From positions 1-47,711 of the forward strand of contig CAXMOP010000121.1 of the NCBI GenBank assembly GCA_964195155.1: a stretch of 47,711 nt of DNA. Reading direction: 5' to 3'. Position 1 is the stretch's first letter, and every line of letters begins with the position of its first letter. This stretch comes from JACZST01 sp964195155. Its GTDB lineage: Bacteria; Actinomycetota; Acidimicrobiia; Spongiisociales; UBA5794. Below the pieces are notes generated by a model. That model did no database searches, was not told where the DNA came from, and saw only the letters and a program-made list of their open reading frames with translations. The position numbers were made by a program, and so were the translations under genes. Shown piece by piece: positions 16,609 through 23,709 of the stretch.

Positions 16609-16845
16609 CTAAGGCGCCGGGGTCTCGTCGGGTGGTAGTTGCGCGGTTGCGTCGTAGGCGCTGGAGCGCATCGGTGGTGCCGTGGTTCGCGGCCGTGCCG
16701 ACTGCACCCAGGAACTCGGCCGGGGGACGGGCGGCACGGTCGCCAGCGTGTCGGCGTCCGCCGCTTCGGCATGAGCGATGGCCGCCGCGATCGCCGCAGC
16801 ATGTTCCGGCCCCGCTCCGCCCTTGATCTCGATGATCCTGTTCAT
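16609..16845 (-). CDS. Acyl-CoA carboxylase epsilon subunit-like small protein
   Basis: 78-aa protein resembling the small epsilon subunit of actinobacterial acetyl/propionyl-CoA carboxylases, which stabilises the alpha-beta complex. It has the short N-terminal strand IIEIKGGAGPEHAAAIAAAI, an Ala-rich helix, and a C-terminal Pro/Arg region with the conserved-looking Trp-Ser pattern SSWVQSARPRT. Its ATG overlaps the methylmalonyl-CoA epimerase stop by 4 nt (ATGA), which supports it as a real coupled gene. No carboxylase alpha or beta gene lies in the window. The family is poorly conserved, so the call is moderate. Confidence 0.6.
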   Translation of the reverse strand: MNRIIEIKGGAGPEHAAAIAAAIAHAEAADADTLATVPPVPRPSSWVQSARPRTTAPPMRSSAYDATAQLPPDETPAP

Positions 16846-17249
16846 TCAATCACCTCGACGAGCTCGATCAGGGTACCGGCGAAAGCCGCCGGATGAGCGA
16901 AGGCGATGCGGTTTCCGCGGCCCCCGATTCGGGGAGTCTCGTCGATCATCCTGGCGCCGGTGTCCCGCAGATGAGCGATCGCCAGGTCAATGTCGGGAAC
17001 CGCGAATGCGACATGGTGCATGCCCTCGCCGCGCCGGGCGAGGAACTGGCCGACGGCCGAGTCGTCGTCGAGTGGTTGAAGGAGCTGGATGTGGGAGCCG
17101 CCAATGGCGATCATCGCTTCCTCGACACCCTGCTCGTCGACCGTCTCCCGGCTGATCGGCTCGGCCTGGTACTGACGCCGAAACTCCTCGATGGCAGCGT
17201 CGAGGTCGGACACGACGATGGCGACGTGGTCGATGTTGTAGGGAAGCAT
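16842..17249 (-). CDS. mce: Methylmalonyl-CoA epimerase
   Basis: 135-aa vicinal-oxygen-chelate enzyme interconverting (2R)- and (2S)-methylmalonyl-CoA in propionyl-CoA metabolism. It has IDHVAIVVSDLDAAIEEFR at the start, SHIQLLQPLDDDSAVGQFL, GEGMHHVAFAVPDIDLAI and a terminal GTLIELVEV; His, Gln, His and Glu at these places are the expected metal ligands and the length is typical. It lies 2 nt after the PHP gene and is coupled to the epsilon-like gene, so the operon likely belongs to propionate handling. Confidence 0.92.
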   Translation of the reverse strand: MLPYNIDHVAIVVSDLDAAIEEFRRQYQAEPISRETVDEQGVEEAMIAIGGSHIQLLQPLDDDSAVGQFLARRGEGMHHVAFAVPDIDLAIAHLRDTGARMIDETPRIGGRGNRIAFAHPAAFAGTLIELVEVIE

Positions 17250-17251
17250 GG

Positions 17252-18091
17252 CTACGGCCTTTTCTCCTCGAGCTCGGTCAGCACCGTATCGGGAACCAGG
17301 AGATCTCCGAATCCCGAGCCGAGCTCGAGGCCCGGCTTTCCGGTGCCGTGGTAGTCCGAGCCTCCCGTCGCCACAAGACCGAGGTCCTTGGCCAGGGTGG
17401 CGAGATGTTCTTGGAGGTCCTTCGAGTGCTCCGGGTAGTAGGCCTCGAGCCCGCTCAAACCGAGATCGTGCAGCTCGGCGAACAGCGCTGGAAATGTCTC
17501 CGCATTGCGGTCGATCGTATAGGGATGTGCAACGGTGGTCACAGCGCCCGAAGCCCCGGCGAGAGAGATCGCTTTGGTCGCGGTCAAGCGAGGCCGCTCG
17601 ACGTACGCCACTCCGCCGTCGCTCAGCAGACCGTCGAAGGCCTCGGCGCGAGTCGACACGAAGCCCTTGGCGACGAGGGCATCGGCGATGTGAGGTCTGC
17701 CCACGGTCTCCCCGCCCGCCTGAGCATCGACGTCGGTGTCGTCGATCTCGTATCCGAGCTCTTGCAGTTTGGCGATGATCTTGCCGTTGCGCTCGAGTCT
17801 TCCTGCGCGGAGCTCGGCGAGGCGGTCCTGGAGCGGTCCGTTCTCGGGTTCGAGAAAGTGGACCAGCATGTGCAGCTTCAACCCGTCATGGTTTACCGAC
17901 AGCTCGGTTCCGGGAATGAGCCGGATACCGGCCTGCGAGGCCGCAGCCCGCGCCTCGCCGAGACCGGACAGGGTGTCGTGATCGGTGAGGGCCACTGCGC
18001 TCAGCCCTGCTGCGGCTGCACGGCGGATCAGCTCGGTGGGAGAGTCCGTTCCGTCCGATGCGCTCGAGTGGGTGTGGAGGTCGATCGCCAC
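17252..18091 (-). CDS. PHP-domain phosphoesterase (RNase AM/YciV-like)
   Basis: 279-aa metal-dependent phosphoesterase. The four PHP motifs are visible: DLHTHSSASDGTDSP (HxH and D), ALTDHDTLSGL, PGTELSVNH (motif II Glu), a later VAHPYTIDR and the final GGSDYHGTGKPGLELG. This matches the TrpH/YciV group whose characterised members remove nucleotides from 5' RNA ends or hydrolyse 3',5'-nucleoside bisphosphates. The ATG at 18091 directly follows the stop of the small membrane protein, so the genes probably share one transcript. The precise substrate is not determined. Confidence 0.87.
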   Translation of the reverse strand: MAIDLHTHSSASDGTDSPTELIRRAAAAGLSAVALTDHDTLSGLGEARAAASQAGIRLIPGTELSVNHDGLKLHMLVHFLEPENGPLQDRLAELRAGRLERNGKIIAKLQELGYEIDDTDVDAQAGGETVGRPHIADALVAKGFVSTRAEAFDGLLSDGGVAYVERPRLTATKAISLAGASGAVTTVAHPYTIDRNAETFPALFAELHDLGLSGLEAYYPEHSKDLQEHLATLAKDLGLVATGGSDYHGTGKPGLELGSGFGDLLVPDTVLTELEEKRP

Positions 18092-18259
18092 CTAGCGGAA
18101 CACGAGTGAGAGCACCAAGAAGGCGGCGACGATCAGGAGCCCGTAGATCGACCATTTCTTGATCAGGGCAAGCGCGTCCTTACGCCGCTTCACCTTCGCC
18201 TCGGCGGCCTTCTTCTCATCGCGGTTTGCCCGCTGCCGGTCTCGTTTGTCCGTTGCCAT
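18092..18259 (-). CDS. Small single-pass membrane protein with a basic cytoplasmic segment
   Basis: 55-aa protein: a strongly charged Lys/Arg/Glu helix (ATDKRDRQRANRDEKKAAEA) followed by one C-terminal transmembrane helix (residues about 34-54) ending at LVFR. Such heads also occur at the N-terminus of actinobacterial membrane-anchored proteins, but here nothing follows the helix. Starting at 18259 rather than an upstream ATG avoids a segment that overlaps the divergent gene. A TATTCT box lies 8 nt before the start. It is the first gene of the PHP-epimerase-epsilon operon. Function unknown. Confidence 0.65.
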   Translation of the reverse strand: MATDKRDRQRANRDEKKAAEAKVKRRKDALALIKKWSIYGLLIVAAFLVLSLVFR

Positions 18260-18341
18260 CGGTTCCAAGAATACCGGAGAGGGTTCGTCATCGCCGATTC
18301 CAGAGGGCGGTACGGTGCGAACCCCACACAGGAGCCCCGTG

Positions 18342-18764
18342 ATGACCGACCGGGAATTTCCCGCCCCGACCGAGGGCATCGTCCTTACCCAGTTCATGGT
18401 GTCTGGCGACGTCGCCGCATCACGCGACTTCTATGTGAATGTGCTTGGCGGTGCGGTGGTGCTCGACGGGGAGCCGACGATTGTCAAACTGGCGAACAGT
18501 TGGATCATCATCAACGTGGGCGGAGGGCCCACAGACGACAAGCCTGACGTGTACCTCGATGTGCCCGCCGACCCGAACCGGGTCAGCGCCTTCCTCAACA
18601 TCCGTGTGGCCGACATCCACGCCTCCTATGCGGAGTGGTCGGAAAAGGGAGCGGATTTCCTCACCCCGCCCATCGATCGCGGGCGGGAGATCCGCTGCTA
18701 CATGCGTGACCCCGACGGGCACCTGATCGAGGTCGGACAGGCGACCGGCGTTCTCGCCGAGTGA
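18342..18764 (+). CDS. VOC (glyoxalase/bleomycin resistance fold) family protein
   Basis: 140-aa protein with two vicinal-oxygen-chelate half-domains: LTQFMVSGDVAASRDFYVNV opens the first, and LNIRVADIHASYAEWSEKG with CYMRDPDGHLIEV closes the second. The terminal DPDGHLIEVGQ provides the usual metal-ligand Glu. An AGGAG 7 nt upstream of the ATG defines the start; upstream in-frame sequence overlaps the divergent small membrane gene. The substrate is unknown, as for most VOC proteins. Confidence 0.82.
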   Translation: MTDREFPAPTEGIVLTQFMVSGDVAASRDFYVNVLGGAVVLDGEPTIVKLANSWIIINVGGGPTDDKPDVYLDVPADPNRVSAFLNIRVADIHASYAEWSEKGADFLTPPIDRGREIRCYMRDPDGHLIEVGQATGVLAE

Positions 18765-18804
18765 ACCGGGCCGAAGAACCGCCCGCCTCTACAATTCGCG
18801 ACCT

Positions 18805-19779
18805 ATGGCCCTCGTCGTCCAGAAGTTCGGCGGCACCTCCCTCGCTGATGCGGAGCGCATCCGGCAGGTAGCCGAGCGTGTCATCGAAAGCCATCGCGCC
18901 GGCCACCAGGTAGTGGTGGTCGTCTCCGCGATGGGCACGACCACCGATGACCTCATGCGTCTGGCGGCCGACGTCTCCGATCAGGCTCATCCCCGTGAGC
19001 TGGACATGCTGCTCACCGCGGGAGAGCGGGTCTCGATGGCACTGGTGGCAATGGCGATCGAGGACGCTGGCATGCCGGCGGTCAGCTTCACCGGCTCCCA
19101 AGCAGGGATCCTCACCACCTCGGAGCACGGGGAGGCCGAGATCGTCGACATCACCCCGTTCCGGGTGCGCGACGCCCTCGAGGAAGGCAAGGTGGTCATC
19201 GTTGCCGGTTTCCAGGGCGTCAGCCCCGATTCCAAGGACGTGACGACGCTTGGCCGAGGCGGCTCGGACACGACCGCGGTTGCACTGGCGGCCGCCCTCG
19301 AAGCGGACCTGTGCGAGATCTATACCGATGTCGACGGCATCTACACCGCCGACCCGCGGGTCGTGCCGGACGCGCACAAACTCGACGAAATCGCCTACGA
19401 CGAGATGTACGAGTACGCGGTGGCCGGGGCCGGGGTGCTGATGCCGGTGAGCGTGGATTTCGGGCGGCGCTATACCATCCCGATCCATGTGCGGTCCTCG
19501 CTGCACGACGGCGCCGGGACATTGGTGAGCCAGGTAACCGAAGGAGCGCCGGCGATCAAGGGCATTGTCCACCAAAGCGACACGGGTGCGGTGTCCATCA
19601 TCGGGGCCGGCGTCGACACCCACGCAGCCGCACGCATGGCCGCCATCCTCGCTGACGTCGGCATCGAATCCGGCCCGGCCGAGCAAGTCGATCTCAGGGT
19701 TTCGAGCGCGATCGCAGCCGCAGACGGCGAGAAGGCCGTCGTCGCCCTTCACGACGAGTTCGTCGGAGCTGCACCATGA
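18805..19779 (+). CDS. lysC: Aspartate kinase, compact form with a single ACT region
   Basis: Catalyses ATP-dependent phosphorylation of L-aspartate, the first step to lysine, threonine and methionine. The kinase domain (residues 1-245) is intact: VQKFGGTSLADAERI, VVVVSAMGTTTDDL, GERVSMALVA, FQGVSPDSKDVTTLGRGGSD and IYTDVDGIYTADPR. The regulatory part is short: after SSLHDGAGTLVSQ the chain goes through AIKGIVHQSDTGAVSIIGAG to the end at 324 aa, about 80-90 residues less than usual. This leaves material for one ACT domain instead of two. The stop overlaps the asd start by 4 nt. A TACAAT box ends 9 nt before the ATG. Confidence 0.93.
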   Translation: MALVVQKFGGTSLADAERIRQVAERVIESHRAGHQVVVVVSAMGTTTDDLMRLAADVSDQAHPRELDMLLTAGERVSMALVAMAIEDAGMPAVSFTGSQAGILTTSEHGEAEIVDITPFRVRDALEEGKVVIVAGFQGVSPDSKDVTTLGRGGSDTTAVALAAALEADLCEIYTDVDGIYTADPRVVPDAHKLDEIAYDEMYEYAVAGAGVLMPVSVDFGRRYTIPIHVRSSLHDGAGTLVSQVTEGAPAIKGIVHQSDTGAVSIIGAGVDTHAAARMAAILADVGIESGPAEQVDLRVSSAIAAADGEKAVVALHDEFVGAAP

Positions 19780-20795
19780 GCGTCTCGGTTGCCATTGTCG
19801 GCGCAACCGGTGCGGTGGGGGGGACGATGCGCAGCATCCTCGCCGAGCGTGACTTCCCGGTCTCGGAGCTGCGGCTGCTGGCGTCAGAGCGATCCGCAGG
19901 AATGGTGGTGGGGACGCCCTGGGGCGATCTGATCGTCGAGAACCTGGCCGACGCCGACCCGGCGGGCATCGACATCGCGCTGTTCTCCGCTGGTGGCGGG
20001 CGCTCCCGGGAGCACGCTCCCCGCTTCGTCGAGGCCGGGGCCGTCGTGATCGACAACTCATCGGCCTACCGGATGGACCCGGATGTTCCCCTCGTCGTCC
20101 GACAGGTCAACGACGCCGCCATCAAGGGCCATCGGGGCATCGTCGCCAACCCGAACTGCACCACGATGACCCTGATGATGGCCGCCGGGCCCTTGCACAC
20201 GGTCTCCCCCATCATCCGGATCGTGGCCAACTCGTATCAGGCGACGGGCGGGTCGGGACAGCGAGGCATGGAAGTCCTCACCGAAGAGACCCTTGCTCTC
20301 GGCGCCGACCCCGATGCCCTGGTCTCGGGTGAATGGAAGGATCCCGGCAACGATCTCTATCCGAGGCCGATCGGGTTCAACGTCATCCCCCTCGCCGGGC
20401 CGCTTGGCGATCAGGGTTACACCGACGAAGAATGGAAGCTGGTCAACGAGACCCGCAAGATCCTCAGCGACCCGGCGATCTCGATCGAGCCCACTTGTGT
20501 TCGGGTGCCGACGATGGTCGGCCATGGCGTGGCGGCCACCCTGTACTTCGAGCGGCCGATGCCGCTAGTCGAGGCCACCGCGATCCTGTCTACCGCCCCC
20601 GGGACGCAGCTCTGGAGCGACGACCGGGTCCCAACACCGCTCGACTCGGCCGGCATCGACGATGTCCTGATCGGCCGCGTCCGCCAGACCATCGGCAAGC
20701 CGGGCGGGATCAACCTGTGGGTCGTCGGCGACAACCTGCGCAAGGGCGCAGCCCTCAACGCGGTGCAGCTGGCGGAGTTGGTCCTGGAGTTGTAG
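19776..20795 (+). CDS. asd: Aspartate-semialdehyde dehydrogenase
   Basis: 339-aa NADPH-dependent enzyme reducing aspartyl phosphate to aspartate semialdehyde, directly after the aspartokinase. It has the dinucleotide loop VAIVGATGAVGGTM, FSAGGGRSREHAP, the catalytic Cys in VANPNCTTMTLM (about residue 127), YQATGGSGQRGMEVL in the substrate-binding region, and CVRVPTMVGHGVA with the catalytic-region His. Length and motif order are normal. Coupling to lysC by an ATGA overlap indicates a two-gene operon. Confidence 0.95.
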   Translation: MSVSVAIVGATGAVGGTMRSILAERDFPVSELRLLASERSAGMVVGTPWGDLIVENLADADPAGIDIALFSAGGGRSREHAPRFVEAGAVVIDNSSAYRMDPDVPLVVRQVNDAAIKGHRGIVANPNCTTMTLMMAAGPLHTVSPIIRIVANSYQATGGSGQRGMEVLTEETLALGADPDALVSGEWKDPGNDLYPRPIGFNVIPLAGPLGDQGYTDEEWKLVNETRKILSDPAISIEPTCVRVPTMVGHGVAATLYFERPMPLVEATAILSTAPGTQLWSDDRVPTPLDSAGIDDVLIGRVRQTIGKPGGINLWVVGDNLRKGAALNAVQLAELVLEL

Positions 20796-20848
20796 CCGGA
20801 GGGTTGAGGCCGGTCGGACGGCGGGGGGAGTACTTCACGGCTCGTTGA

Positions 20849-21301
20849 TCAGTAGCCGGAACGGTATGGCGAGTCCTCCGGGAGGGTCAGCTCCTCATAC
20901 AGCTCCACCTGATTGCCGTCCGGGTCGTGGATCCTGGCGTGTCTTCCACCCTCCCACTCCAGCATCTTGCCCTCGGCCTCGATTCCGATCGACCCCAGGT
21001 GGGCGAGCACGGCATCGAGGTCGTCGACACGGAGGCCCAGCACGTGACCGCGTTGATCGCCGGGGGCAAGCGGGCCCGAAGCCTGGTTGATCGCAAACAC
21101 CGGGCTCTCCCGTACCTCGCTGGTCTCGACGTCACGGGTATGGAACACCCGGAAGAACGATTCTTCCTCAGGCGCGTCGAGGCCAAGGCCCACTGCCCCC
21201 ACCAGCCCGACCTCGAGATGTTCGTTGTACCAGGCGGCCAGACTCGCCGGGTCCTCACTATCGAGGAAGATGCCGCCGATGCCGCGGGCGCCGGCCATCA
21301 T
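20849..21301 (-). CDS. VOC family protein
   Basis: 150-aa vicinal-oxygen-chelate protein: GIGGIFLDSEDPASLAAWYN in the first half, then GHVLGLRVDDLDAVLAHLGS and RHARIHDPDGNQVELYEEL in the second, where the terminal Glu is a likely metal ligand. This arrangement is typical of glyoxalase-like proteins of unknown substrate. Two ATGs lie at 21301 and 21298; the first overlaps the stop of the upstream membrane gene, so the pair is translationally coupled. Confidence 0.83.
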   Translation of the reverse strand: MMAGARGIGGIFLDSEDPASLAAWYNEHLEVGLVGAVGLGLDAPEEESFFRVFHTRDVETSEVRESPVFAINQASGPLAPGDQRGHVLGLRVDDLDAVLAHLGSIGIEAEGKMLEWEGGRHARIHDPDGNQVELYEELTLPEDSPYRSGY

Positions 21302-21804
21302 TCGAGGAGCACTTCGATGGCGATGACCAGGATGCCGAGCCCACCCGCTAGGGCACCGAACAGCGCCGCTTGCCCCTTGTGGTTCGAGGCAAGCCAGCCC
21401 TGATAGGCGCCGAGGGCGATCATGGCACCGAGGCTGAACACGATCGAGATCGCATAGGCGACTCGCAGCGTCAAAACGTCGAGCTGGGCAAGGACAAACA
21501 GCAGTGATGGCACCACGATCGCGGCGACGACCGGGGCGTTGTCGATGACGACCATCCTCCGACCCGTCACTCCCAGTTGATGCCTCTCGACGGCGCGGAC
21601 CGCAAGCGCTTCGGAATAGGTGTGAGCCAGGAACAGCACGAGCCCGGTGCTCAGCAGGATGGCAAGGGCCTCGAGCGGCTCGGTGACGTGCAGGCGCTCG
21701 GCTACCAACGCCGCGGTGACGATGATCAGGCCGTACAGCGCATGGTTGAACCGCTCGGTCTGATGTTGCCTAGCCACCAAGTCGGGCTGTTGGTCGTCGC
21801 TCAT
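21298..21804 (-). CDS. Four-helix integral membrane protein of unknown function
   Basis: 168-aa protein with a polar N-terminus (MSDDQQPDLVARQHQTERF) and about four transmembrane helices, including ALYGLIIVTAALVA, LAILLSTGLVLFLAHTY, VVAAIVVPSLLFVLA and FGALAGGLGILVIAIEVLL. No enzyme motif was recognised. The ATG at 21804 was chosen because the longer open frame runs back through tRNA-Pro. It is coupled to the downstream VOC gene. The function cannot be inferred. Confidence 0.68.
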   Translation of the reverse strand: MSDDQQPDLVARQHQTERFNHALYGLIIVTAALVAERLHVTEPLEALAILLSTGLVLFLAHTYSEALAVRAVERHQLGVTGRRMVVIDNAPVVAAIVVPSLLFVLAQLDVLTLRVAYAISIVFSLGAMIALGAYQGWLASNHKGQAALFGALAGGLGILVIAIEVLLE

Positions 21805-21838
21805 GAGCACGCAGACGATACCGGTCCGGGCACGACGA

Positions 21839-21860
21839 AGCCCCGCCGCGAAGCGGGGCT
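21839..21860 (-). terminator. GC hairpin following tRNA-Pro
   Basis: An 8-bp perfect stem (AGCCCCGC/GCGGGGCT) with a 6-nt loop lies 4 nt beyond the 3' end of the tRNA on the minus strand. It is a plausible tRNA terminator or processing boundary, although no strong T-run follows. Confidence 0.6.
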
Positions 21861-21864
21861 CCAG

Positions 21865-21938
21865 TCGGGACGGCCGGATTTGAACCGGCGACCTCATCGT
21901 CCCGAACGATGCGCGCTACCAAGCTGCGCCACGTCCCG
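21865..21938 (-). tRNA. tRNA-Pro (anticodon CGG)
   Basis: The minus strand folds into a complete cloverleaf: acceptor CGGGACG/CGTCCCG, D-arm GGCGCAGCTTGGTAGCGC, anticodon stem CATCG/CGATG with loop TTCGGGA (anticodon CGG), variable loop, and T-arm with GGTTCAAATCC. The discriminator base is A and no CCA is encoded. This reads CCG proline codons, which are frequent in this high-GC sequence. Confidence 0.95.
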
Positions 21939-21994
21939 TCCCGCGTGAGTGTACGGCGGCGGCGGCGAACTATGGGCTGGCAGCCCCACACGGT

Positions 21995-22023
21995 GGTGCT
22001 GCGAACCCAGGGTTCGCAGCACC
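21995..22023. other. 29-bp perfect palindrome after the CorC-like gene
   Basis: Two 14-bp arms (GGTGCTGCGAACCC and its exact complement) are separated by a single A. The palindrome ends 3 nt beyond the stop of the minus-strand CorC-family gene, between it and tRNA-Pro. It could work as a terminator hairpin without a T-tract or as a protein-binding site; the 1-nt spacer means the inner pairs would have to open to form a loop. Confidence 0.75.
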
Positions 22024-22026
22024 AGG

Positions 22027-23268
22027 CTATGGGGCGGCGACGTTGACCCGGTCGACGCGGTTGCGGTCCATCTGCAACACCGTGAGCTCGACACCGTCGA
22101 CGCTCACCATGTCACCCTCGTCCGGCACCTCGCCCGCCACCGCCATGAACAGACCCGCCACGGTCGTGTACGGGCCCTCGGGGATGGCGCGTTCGATCTC
22201 GTCCGCCAGATCCTCCACGGTTACCCGTCCGTCGGCGACCCAATTGCGCCGGCCGATGCGCACAATCGACGGCACCCCGGGGTCGTACTCGTCCTGGAGC
22301 TCGCCGACCAGCTCTGCCAGCAGATCCTTGGCGGTGACGATTCCCTCAACCCCGCCGTGCTCGTCAACGACGCACGCGATGGCGTACCGGCGCTGGCGCA
22401 TGTCGGTCAGGGTGGTCAGGATCGGGGTGGTCTCCGGCACGAAATGGGGCCGGCGCAGCAGACCATGGATCTCGTCGGAGGATGGCTCGTCCTGACGCGG
22501 CAGGAGATCCTTGACGTAGAGGAGGCCAAGCAGGTGGTCGACGTCTCCGTCGATCACCGGGTACCGGGAGTGCCCGGTTGCGGCCACCGCGGTGCGCACA
22601 TCGTCCATCGTGACCGGCACCTGAAGCGTGTTGAGGTCCGGCCGCGGCGTCATCGCCTCGCGTACCGAGCGATCGGCGAGATCGAGCAGGGCATCGATGA
22701 TCTCCTGCTCGACGTGCTCGATCTCACCCCCGAGCACCCCGAGCTCGGCGAGAGCACGAATGTCCTCGTCCGTGACGTCGACCGATGCGCCGTTGATCGG
22801 GATGCGCATGATGCGGAGCAGCCCGGCTGTGATGGCTCCGAAGAACGTCGCGATCGGCGCCAGGAACCGGGAGAGGTGCCAGATCGCCGGCGCCACCGTC
22901 AGCGCGAACTGTTCCGGGTACCGGTTTGCCAGTGTCTTGGGGGTGATTTCACCGAAGATCAGCAGGACGGCGGTGACCGCTGCGGTGGCGAGCCATGGAC
23001 CCCACTGCGCTCCAACCAGGCCGATGAAAAGCGCAGTCGCTACCGCGGCGGCCAGCACGTTGACCAGGTTGTTGGCAACCAGCAGGGTCGCCAGGGTTCG
23101 CTCCGGGTCGGCGACGAGCTGTTGCACCCGGCGTCCCCGCCTGCCATCGAGCTGGTGCACTCGCTCTTTTCCGATCCCGATGAGCGCGGTCTCGGATCCA
23201 GAGATGAATCCGGAGGAGAGGATGCAGAGCGCAAAGACCACGATGTAGAAGATCTGGATACTGCTCAT
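22027..23268 (-). CDS. HlyC/CorC (CNNM/DUF21) family membrane transporter
   Basis: 413-aa membrane protein of the hemolysin-C/CorC family, linked to Mg2+/Co2+ export. The N-terminal DUF21 region has about three to four transmembrane helices with ISGSETALIGIGKERVHQL, FGEITPKTLANRYPE and GLLRI. A CBS-domain pair follows (EAMTPRPDLNTLQVPVTMDD, CVVDEHGGVEGIVTAKDLL), then the C-terminal transporter-associated domain (VADGRVTVEDLADEI). The domain set and length match the family. A GGGAG lies just upstream of the ATG, partly inside a small CCCGC/GCGGG hairpin. The exported ion is inferred from family knowledge. Confidence 0.9.
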   Translation of the reverse strand: MSSIQIFYIVVFALCILSSGFISGSETALIGIGKERVHQLDGRRGRRVQQLVADPERTLATLLVANNLVNVLAAAVATALFIGLVGAQWGPWLATAAVTAVLLIFGEITPKTLANRYPEQFALTVAPAIWHLSRFLAPIATFFGAITAGLLRIMRIPINGASVDVTDEDIRALAELGVLGGEIEHVEQEIIDALLDLADRSVREAMTPRPDLNTLQVPVTMDDVRTAVAATGHSRYPVIDGDVDHLLGLLYVKDLLPRQDEPSSDEIHGLLRRPHFVPETTPILTTLTDMRQRRYAIACVVDEHGGVEGIVTAKDLLAELVGELQDEYDPGVPSIVRIGRRNWVADGRVTVEDLADEIERAIPEGPYTTVAGLFMAVAGEVPDEGDMVSVDGVELTVLQMDRNRVDRVNVAAP

Positions 23269-23314
23269 GGCTCCCGCTCAGCGGGATGGGTACTCGGAAG
23301 CTCCGCGGTGATGT

Positions 23315-23677
23315 TCATGCCACCTCAGCCCCCGTCGCGTAATTTACGGCCGCTCGCAGGGCGCTGGCGGTGAACGGCTTCACCACCCAGGCGTTTGCAC
23401 CCGATCGACCGGCGAGGAAGGTGTCGACCTCCCGGTCGAGGAGCAAGACCACCGGCACCTGCTCTTCTCGAGAGCGGAAGTCCCGGGCCAAGGCCATGCC
23501 GCCCATCGATCCGATCCGAAGTTCGACAACCGCGACATCGGCGTGATCGTCCAGGGCGCGTTGCGCCGCGGTTCCGGGGTCCGCGTGGTCGATCAGCTCG
23601 TTTCCCTCGAAGCTCAAAGCCGAGTGGACCCGGTCGCGATCGCGTGGGTCGTCGCTGACGATGAGGACCCGGGCCAT
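23315..23677 (-). CDS. Stand-alone receiver (REC) domain protein with Glu at the phospho-acceptor position
   Basis: 120-aa CheY-like protein without an output domain. It begins RVLIVSDDPRDRDRV, which provides the acidic pair, and ends with the conserved Lys in WVVKPF. At the end of strand 3, where the phosphorylated Asp should be, the sequence is VAVVELRIGSMGG, i.e. Glu. A Glu at this site often mimics the phosphorylated state, so the protein may signal without a kinase (inference). A TATTCT box ends 6 nt before the ATG, and the divergent NfeD-like gene starts 32 bp away. No histidine kinase is nearby. Confidence 0.82.
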   Translation of the reverse strand: MARVLIVSDDPRDRDRVHSALSFEGNELIDHADPGTAAQRALDDHADVAVVELRIGSMGGMALARDFRSREEQVPVVLLLDREVDTFLAGRSGANAWVVKPFTASALRAAVNYATGAEVA

Positions 23678-23709
23678 GCGAGAAGAATAGTGCGGGATAC
23701 CATCGGGTT

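Noticed and set aside
21298..21897. Longer start of the membrane protein at 21897
   Set aside because: That frame runs through the tRNA-Pro gene; the ATG at 21804 lies outside it and gives a sensible polar N-terminus.
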